Assembly (NCBI RefSeq): GCF_045689245.1
Contig: NZ_CP136865.1
Location: 1,736,001 to 1,800,000, forward strand
DNA length: 64,000 nucleotides
Reading direction: 5' to 3'
Source of the DNA: Congregibacter brevis
GTDB taxonomy: Bacteria > Pseudomonadota > Gammaproteobacteria > Pseudomonadales > Halieaceae
The notes below the pieces were generated by a model. That model was given only the letters and a program-made list of their open reading frames with translations, ran no database searches and was not told where the DNA came from. Positions 52,232 to 61,332 of this stretch are shown one piece after another; position 1 is the stretch's first letter, and each line of letters opens with the position of its first letter. Both the position numbers and the translations under genes were made by a program.

Positions 52232-53308
52232 TTAGCCGATTGTTTCGTTCAGAAGTCGCAGCCAATTGAGGCCCAAGAGTCTTTCCATATCTCCCGTTGA
52301 CCATCCTCGACGATCCAGCACGGCTAAGAGGTTGCGATAGCGGTTTGGTGTATCGAGCTCTGGGATCCAGGGTGGCCAACGCAGCTCATAGCTCGGCTTA
52401 AAGAACCCCGTTCGAGGTACAAACCATTCTTCGTAGGTAGCCCAAGGTGATATGCCCTGGGGCGGGTAGTCCGTCGAGATACCTATGTGCTCAATCCCGG
52501 CAACGTTAACGGCATGCTCGATATGGTCGGCATAGTGTTCAATAGTAGTATCTCCGCCAGGATCTGGCCCGACGAAATATCCGAGAGCAATCATGCCGAT
52601 GACGCCTCCCTTTTCAGCACATTTACGTATTTGCTCGTCGGTTTTCGCGCGGGGGTGAGTGCGTAGGGCATCGCACATGGTGTGCGTGATGCCGACGGGT
52701 TTCTTGGAAAACGCTATGCCGTCGAGGGTTGTCTGGTCGCCACAATGGGAGAGATCTATGAGCACGCCTGTATCGTTCATGCGCTCGACAACTTCCAGGC
52801 CGAAGTCAGAGAGCCCAGCGTTTGTTCTCTCGAGACATCCGTCCCCGACGAGGTTTCGGCTGTTGTAGGTTAGCTGGAACGAGCGCATACCGAGTGCGTA
52901 CAAGGCATCAATGTTGTCTACGTCACCATTGAGCATCGTGGAGTTTTGGAAATTCATCATAACCGCTGTGCGTTGGGTCTCTTTGGCGCGCAGGAAGTCC
53001 TCTGACTCCAGTGCGAACATGAGCTGGTCATCGTGTTCATCGATGCGGTGGCGCCATTCCAACAGAGCATCGATGGCTGTCTGTAGATTTTTTCGCGGTA
53101 GGCTCTCAATGATTCCCGAGTAGTTGGCAGCGCGAAGAGCGGTGAATACCTCGGCTCCCCACTCCTTGCCAAAACACAGGGCATCGATGACAAGCATGTC
53201 TTCGTATTTGTCCGAGAGACTGGTGGCTGCTTGGCCGGGAAGAACGCTACTGGCTAAAGCTGCGGCTGCGCCCTGAAGAAACAATCGCCGGTTTGATGTC
53301 CATTCCAT
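52232..53308 (-). CDS. Tat-exported M19 (membrane/renal dipeptidase) family protein
   Basis: 358 residues from ATG 53308. Tat signal NRRLFLQGAAAALASSV with twin Arg, so it is exported folded. The TIM-barrel dipeptidase core has LIDLSHCGDQTT and THTMCDALRTHPRAKTDEQI with the second-metal histidines. The first-metal motif (HxD near the start, DGHND in human renal dipeptidase) is missing: the aligned spot reads IDALCFGKEW. It may use one metal, or a different substrate, or be inactive. An upstream reading to 53359 would precede the Tat signal and is unlikely. Confidence 0.82.
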   Translation of the reverse strand: MEWTSNRRLFLQGAAAALASSVLPGQAATSLSDKYEDMLVIDALCFGKEWGAEVFTALRAANYSGIIESLPRKNLQTAIDALLEWRHRIDEHDDQLMFALESEDFLRAKETQRTAVMMNFQNSTMLNGDVDNIDALYALGMRSFQLTYNSRNLVGDGCLERTNAGLSDFGLEVVERMNDTGVLIDLSHCGDQTTLDGIAFSKKPVGITHTMCDALRTHPRAKTDEQIRKCAEKGGVIGMIALGYFVGPDPGGDTTIEHYADHIEHAVNVAGIEHIGISTDYPPQGISPWATYEEWFVPRTGFFKPSYELRWPPWIPELDTPNRYRNLLAVLDRRGWSTGDMERLLGLNWLRLLNETIG

Positions 53309-53456
53309 TCCCTGGTCACCTCTTTTTGTGGAGCGTCTGATGGCCGACTTCGCTGCCACCTATGCGGTATCTGAGAGTAAAACCTGTTCTGCGCCCGCGG
53401 TCGATAGTTTTTCGTTTACTATTTTGTCGTTTACAAAAATTGAGTTGCTCTTAACG

Positions 53457-54446
53457 ATGATAGATCTGCGCAGTGACACAGTAACCAAGCCTACGGCCGA
53501 GATGCTCGAAGTGATGCATAACGCGGATACGGGTGACGACGTTTATGGCGAAGATCCGACGGTCAATGAGTTAGAGCGCTATGCGGCAGTGCTCACAGGG
53601 AAAGAGGCCGCGGTGTTTGCGCCTACAGGCACTCAGTCGAATCTCATTGGCTTGCTCAGTCATTGTCAGCGCGGTCATGAGTACATCGTGGGGCATGGTG
53701 CGCATACCTATATGTACGAGGGTGGAGGCGCCGCCGTCCTGGGCGGCATTCAACCGTGCCCATTACCGTTTGCTGAGGATGGTTCCCTAGCTTTAGATGA
53801 GGTGGAGCGCGCGATAAAGCCGGACGATGCGCACTTTGCCATTACTCGTCTGCTGTGCCTCGAAAATACCCAGGGAGGCAAAGTACTGCCCATGGAGTAT
53901 CTCGAGCGCTACAGTGAACTGGCGCAGCGCAACGGCTTGCGGCGACATTTGGACGGTGCTCGAGTGTTTAATGCCGCTGTGGCGCTATCACTGCCCCTAG
54001 CGCAGATTTGCGAGCATTTCGATACGGTATCTATATGCCTGTCCAAAGGACTTGCATGTCCTGCCGGGTCGCTCCTCGTGGGTGATGAAGAAAGCATTCG
54101 CAGTGCCCGTCGTTGGAGAAAGATGCTTGGTGGAGGAATGCGTCAGGCGGGCATTCTCGCGGCAGCGGGCCTTTACGCCCTCAAAAACAATGTTTCCCGG
54201 TTGCAGGAAGACCACAACAAAGCGAACCGTGTCGCGGTGGCCCTCTCAGCACTGCCCACGTTCAAACTCCAAGAAGACCCCCAAACGAATATGGTGATGC
54301 TGTCTCCGGATATGGCAATAGGGCCGCTCACGGAACATCTTCACGGCGACGGCATCAAGATATCGGGGACTCGCTGGGTATTTCATCAGGATGTGTCGGA
54401 GGAGGAGGTCGATCACTTGATCGCCAGTTGTCGTCGATTTGCTTAG
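53457..54446 (+). CDS. ltaE: Low-specificity L-threonine aldolase
   Basis: PLP enzyme that splits threonine/allo-threonine to glycine and acetaldehyde. 329 residues. MIDLRSDTVTKPT opens it. GDDVYGEDPTVNELE and the PLP lysine in SICLSKGLACPAGSLL are clear, as is HLDGARVFNAA. The start is at 53457; upstream residues to 53328 look non-coding and overlap the divergent M19 gene region. Convergent with recQ, 3 nt apart. Confidence 0.94.
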   Translation: MIDLRSDTVTKPTAEMLEVMHNADTGDDVYGEDPTVNELERYAAVLTGKEAAVFAPTGTQSNLIGLLSHCQRGHEYIVGHGAHTYMYEGGGAAVLGGIQPCPLPFAEDGSLALDEVERAIKPDDAHFAITRLLCLENTQGGKVLPMEYLERYSELAQRNGLRRHLDGARVFNAAVALSLPLAQICEHFDTVSICLSKGLACPAGSLLVGDEESIRSARRWRKMLGGGMRQAGILAAAGLYALKNNVSRLQEDHNKANRVAVALSALPTFKLQEDPQTNMVMLSPDMAIGPLTEHLHGDGIKISGTRWVFHQDVSEEEVDHLIASCRRFA

Positions 54447-54449
54447 GGT

Positions 54450-56279
54450 TTAGGCGAGGGGTTGGTTGTCTCTGACCACCGCCAGAAACGCCTCGGCGTA
54501 TTTGTCTCTTTTGCGATCTCCTACACCTGAGATCGCTGCAAACTCGGCAATGTTCCCCGGGCGCTGCTCGCAGATGAGTTGCAGCGTGCGATCGTGAAAA
54601 ATGATGTAGGGCGGAATGCCCTGATTCTCCGCTAACTGTCGCCGACACTCCCGCAGAGCTTCCCAAAGCCCCACGTCAATATGTTCTGGTATCGCACTTT
54701 TGGTGGTGCGTTTTGCAGAGCTGCTTTTAGGGTCCTGACGTAACTGAACCTCAACCTCGCCACGCAATACACCGCGTGCGCTTTCTTGGAGGCAAAGAGC
54801 GCCAAATCGTGTCATATCGACGCTTAGATACCCTCGAGCAACAAGCTGCCTGAACACGGACTTCCATTGGCGGGAGTCCAGTGCTTTACCTACTCCAAAG
54901 GTCGGTAAACGATGGTGGTCATTCTGAATGATTTTGTCGTTCTCAGCTCCCCGTAAAACGTCGATGAGGTGGTTTACACCAAAGCGCTGACCCGTCCGGT
55001 ACACCGCGGACAGCGCCATTTGCGCAGCCTCCGTTCCATCCCAGGTAGCGACCGCGTTCTGGCAGCTATCGCAGTTTCCGCAGGGATTCTCCAAATGTTC
55101 GTCAAAGTACGCCAGAAGAGCTTGTCTTCTGCAGGTGGTCACTTCGCAAAGACCGAGCATTGCGTTCAGGCGGTGCTGCTCTTCGCGTTTGAAGACCTCA
55201 CTACCTTGGGATTGATCGAGCATTTGGCGCAGCGTGATGACGTCCTGTAATCCGTATACCAACCAGGCATTAGCTGTCAGACCGTCGCGACCGGCACGTC
55301 CGGTTTCCTGATAGTAGGCCTCTACGGTTTTGGGTAAATCGAGGTGTGCAACAAACCGCACATCGGGTTTGTCGATGCCCATGCCGAAAGCGATGGTTGC
55401 AACTATCACCACAGCGTCTTCTCGAAGAAATCTGCGCTGATGCTCGGCTCGCGTTTCTGCCGGGAGTCCTGCGTGATACGGGAGAGCATTGAAACCCTGC
55501 TCCGCCAGCCAGCGCGCTGTCTCATCCACGCGCTTGCGAGAAAGGCAGTATACGATGCCTGCATCTTCCCGATGCTCATCACGCAAAAAGCGTAAGAGCT
55601 GACCTCGCGGATTGTCTTTTAATGCGATGCGATAGCAAATGTTGGGCCGATCAAAGCTGACCAGAAAATGGCGGGCTTCGGTAAGCTTGAGTCTTTCCGC
55701 TATTTCTTGCCGTGTTCGCGCGTCGGCGGTGGCTGTGAGGGCAATACGGGGGACTTCCGGGAATCTCTGATGCAATTCGCTGAGTCCCAGATAGTCCTCG
55801 CGAAAGTCGTGACCCCATTGGGATACACAGTGAGCCTCGTCGATGGCGAAGAGCGCAGGTGTTAACTGATTAAGAAGGCGAAGCATCCGTGCCTGCAAAA
55901 GGCGTTCGGGAGCCACGTACAGTAAATCTAGTCGACCATCGAGCCAGTCTTGCTCGATAGCTCGCGCATCCTCAGGGGTGAGGCTAGAGTTTAGGAAAGC
56001 GGCGCGCACGCCGAGTTGCTGGAGTGCCTCTACCTGATCCTGCATGAGCGCGATGAGTGGCGACACCACGATCGCGCAGCCTTCTCTGAGTAACGCAGGT
56101 ATCTGGTAACACAAAGACTTGCCGCCGCCCGTGGGCATGATGACCAGGGCGTCCTCTGCGTTGAGAAGAGTGTTGATGATTTCTTGCTGCGGTGGACGAA
56201 ACGCCGGGTAGCCGAATACGTGCTGAAGAGTGTCTAGCGCTTCGGCTGTGTGGTCAATCTGCGAGTGCTCTGGTTGCAG
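54450..56279 (-). CDS. recQ: ATP-dependent DNA helicase RecQ (non-ATG start)
   Basis: RecQ helicase for recombination repair. Motif I MPTGGGKSLCYQIPAL, DEAH box FAIDEAHCVSQWGHDF, motif VI region YYQETGRAGRDGL, a zinc cluster (CGNCDSC with an upstream Cys in TTCRRQA) and a C-terminal HRDC domain are all present. The first ATG (56138) is inside motif I. Upstream, conserved N-terminal residues (LQHVFGYPAFRPPQQEII) continue in frame to a stop at 56301. The only sensible start is CTG at 56279, with GAGG 6 nt upstream, giving 609 residues, the length of E. coli RecQ. ATT at 56258 is less likely. Confidence 0.9.
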   Translation of the reverse strand: MQPEHSQIDHTAEALDTLQHVFGYPAFRPPQQEIINTLLNAEDALVIMPTGGGKSLCYQIPALLREGCAIVVSPLIALMQDQVEALQQLGVRAAFLNSSLTPEDARAIEQDWLDGRLDLLYVAPERLLQARMLRLLNQLTPALFAIDEAHCVSQWGHDFREDYLGLSELHQRFPEVPRIALTATADARTRQEIAERLKLTEARHFLVSFDRPNICYRIALKDNPRGQLLRFLRDEHREDAGIVYCLSRKRVDETARWLAEQGFNALPYHAGLPAETRAEHQRRFLREDAVVIVATIAFGMGIDKPDVRFVAHLDLPKTVEAYYQETGRAGRDGLTANAWLVYGLQDVITLRQMLDQSQGSEVFKREEQHRLNAMLGLCEVTTCRRQALLAYFDEHLENPCGNCDSCQNAVATWDGTEAAQMALSAVYRTGQRFGVNHLIDVLRGAENDKIIQNDHHRLPTFGVGKALDSRQWKSVFRQLVARGYLSVDMTRFGALCLQESARGVLRGEVEVQLRQDPKSSSAKRTTKSAIPEHIDVGLWEALRECRRQLAENQGIPPYIIFHDRTLQLICEQRPGNIAEFAAISGVGDRKRDKYAEAFLAVVRDNQPLA

Positions 56280-56410
56280 CGGCTGCCTCGGAGTTTCTGC
56301 TTAGTAGCACTGTCGGCAACGGTAGCCTTTCGTAGGAGTGCTGCTTTTGGCTGTATTTACTTAGCGATAGCTATCGAACGGCAGTAACAGAGCAATGGTT
56401 GTCGAGTGGC

Positions 56411-56608
56411 CTAGCTTGCGCTCTTACTGGCGGCTGACTTTGCCTTGGGAGCTGCCATATTGGCCTGACCGCTAACACCAGACTTGATTTGCTCGATTTC
56501 TCCACCGGCTTCCAGAAAAGCTTTCACTTTATCTTCTAGAGACGAGGATGTTTCTACCGCCGCTGGCGGCTTCTTCTTGCCGGCGGTTCTCAGGGGTTTC
56601 TTAGCCAT
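56411..56608 (-). CDS. Small basic protein with FLxxGGxIxxI motif
   Basis: 65 residues from ATG 56608, rich in Lys and Ala at both ends (KKPLRTAGKKK, PKAKSAASKSAS). The middle reads LEDKVKAFLEAGGEIEQIKSGVSG. A similar FLSRGGKVQEI segment occurs in the RNA-polymerase-associated protein SutA of Pseudomonas, but the rest differs. Function unknown; nucleic-acid or polymerase contact is a guess. The frame upstream to 56650 has no ribosome-binding site. It is separated from recQ by about 130 bp. Confidence 0.7.
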   Translation of the reverse strand: MAKKPLRTAGKKKPPAAVETSSSLEDKVKAFLEAGGEIEQIKSGVSGQANMAAPKAKSAASKSAS

Positions 56609-56713
56609 AACTATACTTTCAACACTTTTTTCGGGCGCATAGCATAGCAAATTTTAGCGTCAGAAGTTCGGAGAACTTCTTTGGACGGCCTGAGACCGCT
56701 CGTCCTGGATTTG

Positions 56714-57697
56714 TTACAGCCAGTCTGTAAGGGCTATGCCAATGCCGATACGATTGTTGTAGTTCTCCATATCAATCAGATTTTCGCCATAGCCGGAGTA
56801 GATTTGTACAAAACCCTTAAGCCGACTGAATAAGGGGAAGGTGTAATTCACCTCCAGACCGCTGCGATTGGGGCTGCTGAGATTATTCTTCAGGCCAACG
56901 GCAAAGGTATGTCGTTCGCGCTTGTGGATGAGGCCCAACTGGAGCCTGCCCATGTAGTCCTCTATGTTGGGATTATCATCAACGTCGGCGGGTTCGCTGA
57001 TCCGGGCCCAGGTCTTGGCAGAAACAACCCAGTTACCCCGATCCAGCGCCAACTCAGCGGTCACGCGATTCCAGCTTCGAGAAAGGGGTTCCGAGCGTCC
57101 ATTAGACTGATGATTGAGGGCGAGGGTGGCGATGCGCGCGTTCCAGCCAAAGACCTCAAAGTCCACGGGCACTTGCCAAAAGACTTCAGGCTGATGGTTG
57201 GTTTCTCGAAAGGGTGCCGAAGCGTCGTCTTCCGCGTAGAGCTGCCAGTAGGATTGCTGTGTGTAGGCCGCCCAAATCGACGAATCCCTCCAGAGCCCCT
57301 CTGCCAAGCGTGTCTTGAGGCTTAACTGCATCTTTATTTCATAGTCACTGAAGCTCTCTTCAAGGGGGCCAAAGTCGGAGTAATCAGGATTACTGCTGAA
57401 GGTCAGGGGCAGAATGTAGTTGGGGTGATGGGGTGTGATCGAGAACCACTGATCGGTCAGGGTGGACTCCTGCTCCACTCGTGCTTCGATGAGCGAGAGC
57501 TGGGGGAGCGCTTCGCTGAGAAGCTCTACTTCGCCTTCAGCATTCACCTCAGGTAATTTTTCAGGAGTGAAGTAACTGTCGAAGCAATTCAGTCGGGCGT
57601 CGGATTCTGCAATGTAGGCGCAGGTTTCGGGACTAGCGAAGACTACGTTTGACAAAGGAACCAGCAAGATCAGGATAAGGCGGTAATAGCGTTTCAT
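56714..57697 (-). CDS. pldA: Outer-membrane phospholipase A
   Basis: OMPLA hydrolyses phospholipids that reach the outer leaflet. 327 residues. A signal peptide (YYRLILILLVPLSNVVFAS) is followed by a 12-strand barrel. The active-site His lies in ALNHQSNGRSEPL and the Ser in LSRSWNRVT, as in E. coli PldA. A single cysteine pair near the N-terminus (ETCAYIA, LNCFDSY) could be disulfide-bonded. ATG 57697 chosen over an extended start. Confidence 0.94.
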   Translation of the reverse strand: MKRYYRLILILLVPLSNVVFASPETCAYIAESDARLNCFDSYFTPEKLPEVNAEGEVELLSEALPQLSLIEARVEQESTLTDQWFSITPHHPNYILPLTFSSNPDYSDFGPLEESFSDYEIKMQLSLKTRLAEGLWRDSSIWAAYTQQSYWQLYAEDDASAPFRETNHQPEVFWQVPVDFEVFGWNARIATLALNHQSNGRSEPLSRSWNRVTAELALDRGNWVVSAKTWARISEPADVDDNPNIEDYMGRLQLGLIHKRERHTFAVGLKNNLSSPNRSGLEVNYTFPLFSRLKGFVQIYSGYGENLIDMENYNNRIGIGIALTDWL

Positions 57698-57835
57698 TGG
57701 TAAGAGCTCAGAGGGTTTAATCGGTAGAGCAGCGACCATAGCAGATGAGCACTACCGATCGTCTACGTCACAAACACTGTACACACAGCAATAGTCTCGC
57801 CAGAATGTGCGACCTCTAAGCGTGGGAACAGCAGC

Positions 57836-58912
57836 ATGATCGACTTATCAGACACTTTGAGTTTCAAAAGCGGCGCGGTTATGCCCAACCGTTTTATGTT
57901 GGCACCTCTTACCAACCTGCAGAGCCACCCGGACGGCACCCTGAGCGATGATGAGTATCACTGGCTGACAAAACGTGCCGAAGGGGGCTTTGGTGTGACC
58001 ATGAGTTGCGCATCCCATGTGCAGGCCGAGGGTTGTGGATTTCCCGGGCAGCTGGGTTGTTTTTCTGACGAGCTTCTACCCGGTTTGACCCGCCTCGCCG
58101 CGGGCATAAACGAGCAGGCTAGCATCTCTGTGTTGCAGCTACATCATGCGGGCATGCGTTCGCCCAGTGAGCTTATCGGTGTGCAACCGCAATGTCCCAG
58201 CGATAATGAAAAGACCGGCGCCAGAGGTTTGTTTCTCGAAGAGGTTTGGCGTCTTAGGGATGATTTTGTTGCGGCCGCAGTGCGTGCAGAGAAAGCCGGG
58301 TTTACCGGAGTTGAGTTGCATGGAGCGCACGGCTACATGTTGGCGCAATTCTTGAGCCCGACCATCAATCAACGGGATGATGAGTACGGTGGTTCTCTTG
58401 AGAATCGAAGCCGATTGCTTTTGGAAATTATTGATGGAGTGAGAGCGAAGTGTGGGTCGGAGTTTCTGTTAGGGGTGCGCCTGTCCCCTGAGCGCTTTGA
58501 TATTCGATTGTCCGAAATGCGGGTGCTAGCACAACGTTTGATGTACGAGGGGCAGATCGACTTTCTCGATATGTCACTTTGGGACTCGTTCAAGACGCCT
58601 GAGGAGGATGGTTTTGACGGAAAGACCTTGCTGCAGTGCTTCACAGAGCTAGACAGGGGCGATGTCTTGCTGGGGGTTGCCGGCAAGATCCGCAATGCAG
58701 CAGATGCCCGTCGTGGTATTGCTGAAGGCGCAGATTTTGTTGTGGTCGGGCGGTCCGCGATTTTGCATCACGATTTTCCCAAGTTGGTGGCAGCGAATCC
58801 GGAGTTTGAACCAGTGTCGAACCCTGTGAGTGCTGACCATCTGCGCAGCGAAGGGCTCGGTGAAGCGTTTATTGACTATATGGCAACCTGGAAGGGTTTT
58901 GTTGAGGGCTGA
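57836..58912 (+). CDS. NADH:flavin oxidoreductase (Old Yellow Enzyme family)
   Basis: 358 residues, FMN-binding TIM barrel. NRFMLAPLTNLQSHPDG opens it. LQLHHAGMRS, the substrate-site GVELHGAHGYMLAQFLSP and the FMN phosphate-binding VVVGRSAIL are present. Reduces activated C=C bonds; the substrate is unknown. Single gene, with GGGAACAGCAGC before the ATG. Confidence 0.9.
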   Translation: MIDLSDTLSFKSGAVMPNRFMLAPLTNLQSHPDGTLSDDEYHWLTKRAEGGFGVTMSCASHVQAEGCGFPGQLGCFSDELLPGLTRLAAGINEQASISVLQLHHAGMRSPSELIGVQPQCPSDNEKTGARGLFLEEVWRLRDDFVAAAVRAEKAGFTGVELHGAHGYMLAQFLSPTINQRDDEYGGSLENRSRLLLEIIDGVRAKCGSEFLLGVRLSPERFDIRLSEMRVLAQRLMYEGQIDFLDMSLWDSFKTPEEDGFDGKTLLQCFTELDRGDVLLGVAGKIRNAADARRGIAEGADFVVVGRSAILHHDFPKLVAANPEFEPVSNPVSADHLRSEGLGEAFIDYMATWKGFVEG

Positions 58913-58977
58913 GGCTCTCGACGAGCTACCGGTGAGTACAAAGCTCTCTCTGTACCACTGCCGTAAAGTCGATATCT

Positions 58978-59814
58978 ATGCCTTTTGAGTTCAATACTGC
59001 GTTGCGATGTCCTCTAGACGGCTTGCCGATGGATTGGCAGGACGGGGTGCTCCACTGCGCAAATCGCCACGCCTACGACATTGCAAAACAAGGCTACGCC
59101 AACCTTCTCTCGGCTAAGGACAAGCGGTCCAAAGATCCCGGTGATAGCCATGAGATGGTGGCTGCTCGCCACCGATTCCTGGAGGGTGGTCATTATCAGG
59201 CCGTAGCAAACAGTGTCGCTGACGTTCTCCTGCCGCATTTAGTGACGGGCTCACTCATTGTTGATGCGGGATGCGGCGAGGGTTATTACCTGCGACATCT
59301 GCGCGATCGTGTAGCTGAAGCAGGTCTTCCGAGCGTCGCAATGGTGGGCTTCGATATCTCGAAGTGGGCAGTACAGGTGGCCGCAAGGCGTTTTGCGGCT
59401 ACTTGGCTTGTAGCCAGTAATCGCAGCATTCCCTTGGGAGATGCGTCTACCGATGCCGTGATCGATATGTTCGGATTTCCTGACTTTGAATCTTTCTCGC
59501 GAATATTGAAGCCCTCGGGGCTCTTATTGCGCGTGCAGGCGGGGCGCGATCACTTGATCGAGCTTCGGCGCCTTATTTATCCATCGCTTAAGGATCGAGA
59601 GCTATCGCAGTCAGCACCGCCGGGGTTTTCGCTACAGGCGCAATCACAGCTCAATTTTGAGACAGTAGGTCTCGACAAGACTCAAATGGCTGACTTGCTG
59701 CTCATGACACCACACTTTTTTCGGGCCTCCGCAGAAGGCAAAGAGCGCGCTGCAGCAGTAGACACGATGCCGGTGACCGTTAACGTATCCGTGGATTTGT
59801 TCCGTAAGAGCTAA
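58978..59814 (+). CDS. rlmA: 23S rRNA (guanine-745-N1)-methyltransferase RlmA, altered zinc site
   Basis: 278 residues. N-terminal zinc finger, then a SAM domain with VDAGCGEGYYLRHL and GFDISKWAVQVAARR. LSAKDKRSKDPGDSHEM is diagnostic of RlmA. The four zinc ligands in E. coli are Cys5, Cys8, Cys21, His25; here Cys11, Asp14, Cys27, His31. So the second cysteine is Asp. It could still bind zinc or have lost it. Convergent with the flavoprotein gene. Confidence 0.9.
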   Translation: MPFEFNTALRCPLDGLPMDWQDGVLHCANRHAYDIAKQGYANLLSAKDKRSKDPGDSHEMVAARHRFLEGGHYQAVANSVADVLLPHLVTGSLIVDAGCGEGYYLRHLRDRVAEAGLPSVAMVGFDISKWAVQVAARRFAATWLVASNRSIPLGDASTDAVIDMFGFPDFESFSRILKPSGLLLRVQAGRDHLIELRRLIYPSLKDRELSQSAPPGFSLQAQSQLNFETVGLDKTQMADLLLMTPHFFRASAEGKERAAAVDTMPVTVNVSVDLFRKS

Positions 59815-59877
59815 GTCCCGCGGTCGTCGCTGGATATGGGCAGTGGTGGTTGTGGCCGCGTTGTTGCAGAAACTGCC

Positions 59878-61245
59878 TCAGCTCAAATAGCCCATGATTT
59901 TTTCTGCGGCGATCATTCCCTGTTCTTGTAGACCCTGCATGAACGCCGCATCGGCTTCCGCGCTCGTGCGCGAAGAAGTGAATCCATCGAGACGAGCATT
60001 CTTCATCCACTCCATGAGCGAGGGGTTTTCCTGCCAGGCTAATCCATTCACCAGGTCCGCCAACATATTACGGAAATAGTCCGTATCCGTATCCGGATGG
60101 GGTACCGGGGCGCAGAGGGTGTTTTTGCGGGTCTCATCGTGTTCCGTCAGCTCCACGTGGGCAATGAAAGCCGCGCTAAACACTTGCTGGCAGGTTCTCA
60201 CGGACTGCAAAATTATTTCCGAGTCGGCAAAAACAGGCTCCGGAGGGCGGCGCTCCAGCCCGTCGGCAGTGCAGTCGACAAAGAGCGTATCCGGTTCGTT
60301 ATCAACAGACCCCTCGTCTAAACGGATGCTCTGTGTCGAGATGCTCTGCACGCGACCTAGGCGAACCACGTTCTCGATCGAACGCAGTTTTGCAATCTCG
60401 GTTTTTGTCACCGTGGCGCAGCGGAACATTGTGGGCTTTACACCTTCGTCGATGCGCAGCACCACTCCCGCTGCTTCGGCGCGCACAAAGAAATCTTCGG
60501 CAGACTCGGAGTCGGCGACAGACTGTATTTGCAGGATCGAAAGCTGCTGAATCGAGCTTTCGAAAAGGTCCTCCGACTGCGCATAGGCTCGATCCCACAG
60601 CCAGGACTCTCGGGGTTTAATCCAACGGATTGAATCCGCAGAGACGCCATTGTCCAATAGAAACAGACAGGCATCGAAACTTGTTTTTCCAGCGCCAATT
60701 ACCGTGTACCTCTTAAAGTCACCTCGGAGGCTCGCGAGCGCGTTGGGAGGAACGCAGGTGACGCCGTCTCCAATATCGTAGGAGGGTGCGGCCATTGACG
60801 GCACCTTCACGTTCATAAAGGTCGCATCAACGATGGTGGCAGCGTCCACATGATGACACTGCTCTGATGTCATCGATTGGATTTTCCCACCACCCTGATA
60901 TTCACACATAGGGAAGTATTGCACTCTGCCGGAACTAACAAAATCACGCATGAGATCGTCATAGTAGGCGCAAACTTCAGCCTTACTCGCTAGTTCGTAG
61001 AGCCCCTTATTGTTGCCCGCAGTGTCAATGCGATTCGAACCAAGAGGTCGGGAGTTGACGCCGTAAAAGCTTGAGGGCTGATGCAAGCGTACATAAGGAT
61101 AAGCCAGATTCCAGTGACCACCGGGCTGATGATAGCGATCGACAATGGTGATTGTTACATCTGACTCCTGCATGAGTACATCCGCAAAAGCCATGCCCAT
61201 CGCGCCGGCGCCCACAATTAAGTAATCCGTGCCGCGTGCTTCCAT
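59878..61245 (-). CDS. FAD/NAD(P)-binding oxidoreductase, flavin-monooxygenase-like
   Basis: 455 residues. FAD site YLIVGAGAMGMAFADVL; QPGGHWNLAYPYVRLHQPS resembles the GGxW region of FMO-type enzymes; a second dinucleotide site is VIGAGKTSFDACLFLL (about 175-190). This double Rossmann pattern suggests a class B flavin monooxygenase or a related reductase. The full FxGxxxHxxxY/W fingerprint is not obvious, so it is called only by family. AGGA lies 8 nt before the ATG. It is divergent from the isomerase-like gene, which starts 87 nt away. Confidence 0.72.
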   Translation of the reverse strand: MEARGTDYLIVGAGAMGMAFADVLMQESDVTITIVDRYHQPGGHWNLAYPYVRLHQPSSFYGVNSRPLGSNRIDTAGNNKGLYELASKAEVCAYYDDLMRDFVSSGRVQYFPMCEYQGGGKIQSMTSEQCHHVDAATIVDATFMNVKVPSMAAPSYDIGDGVTCVPPNALASLRGDFKRYTVIGAGKTSFDACLFLLDNGVSADSIRWIKPRESWLWDRAYAQSEDLFESSIQQLSILQIQSVADSESAEDFFVRAEAAGVVLRIDEGVKPTMFRCATVTKTEIAKLRSIENVVRLGRVQSISTQSIRLDEGSVDNEPDTLFVDCTADGLERRPPEPVFADSEIILQSVRTCQQVFSAAFIAHVELTEHDETRKNTLCAPVPHPDTDTDYFRNMLADLVNGLAWQENPSLMEWMKNARLDGFTSSRTSAEADAAFMQGLQEQGMIAAEKIMGYLS

Positions 61246-61332
61246 CCCGAGTTTCCTATGTCATTATTGTGACTGAACAGTGGCAAATAAATAGATGCTC
61301 GGCAAGTGCCATGGATCGGAGGAATAAAAATA

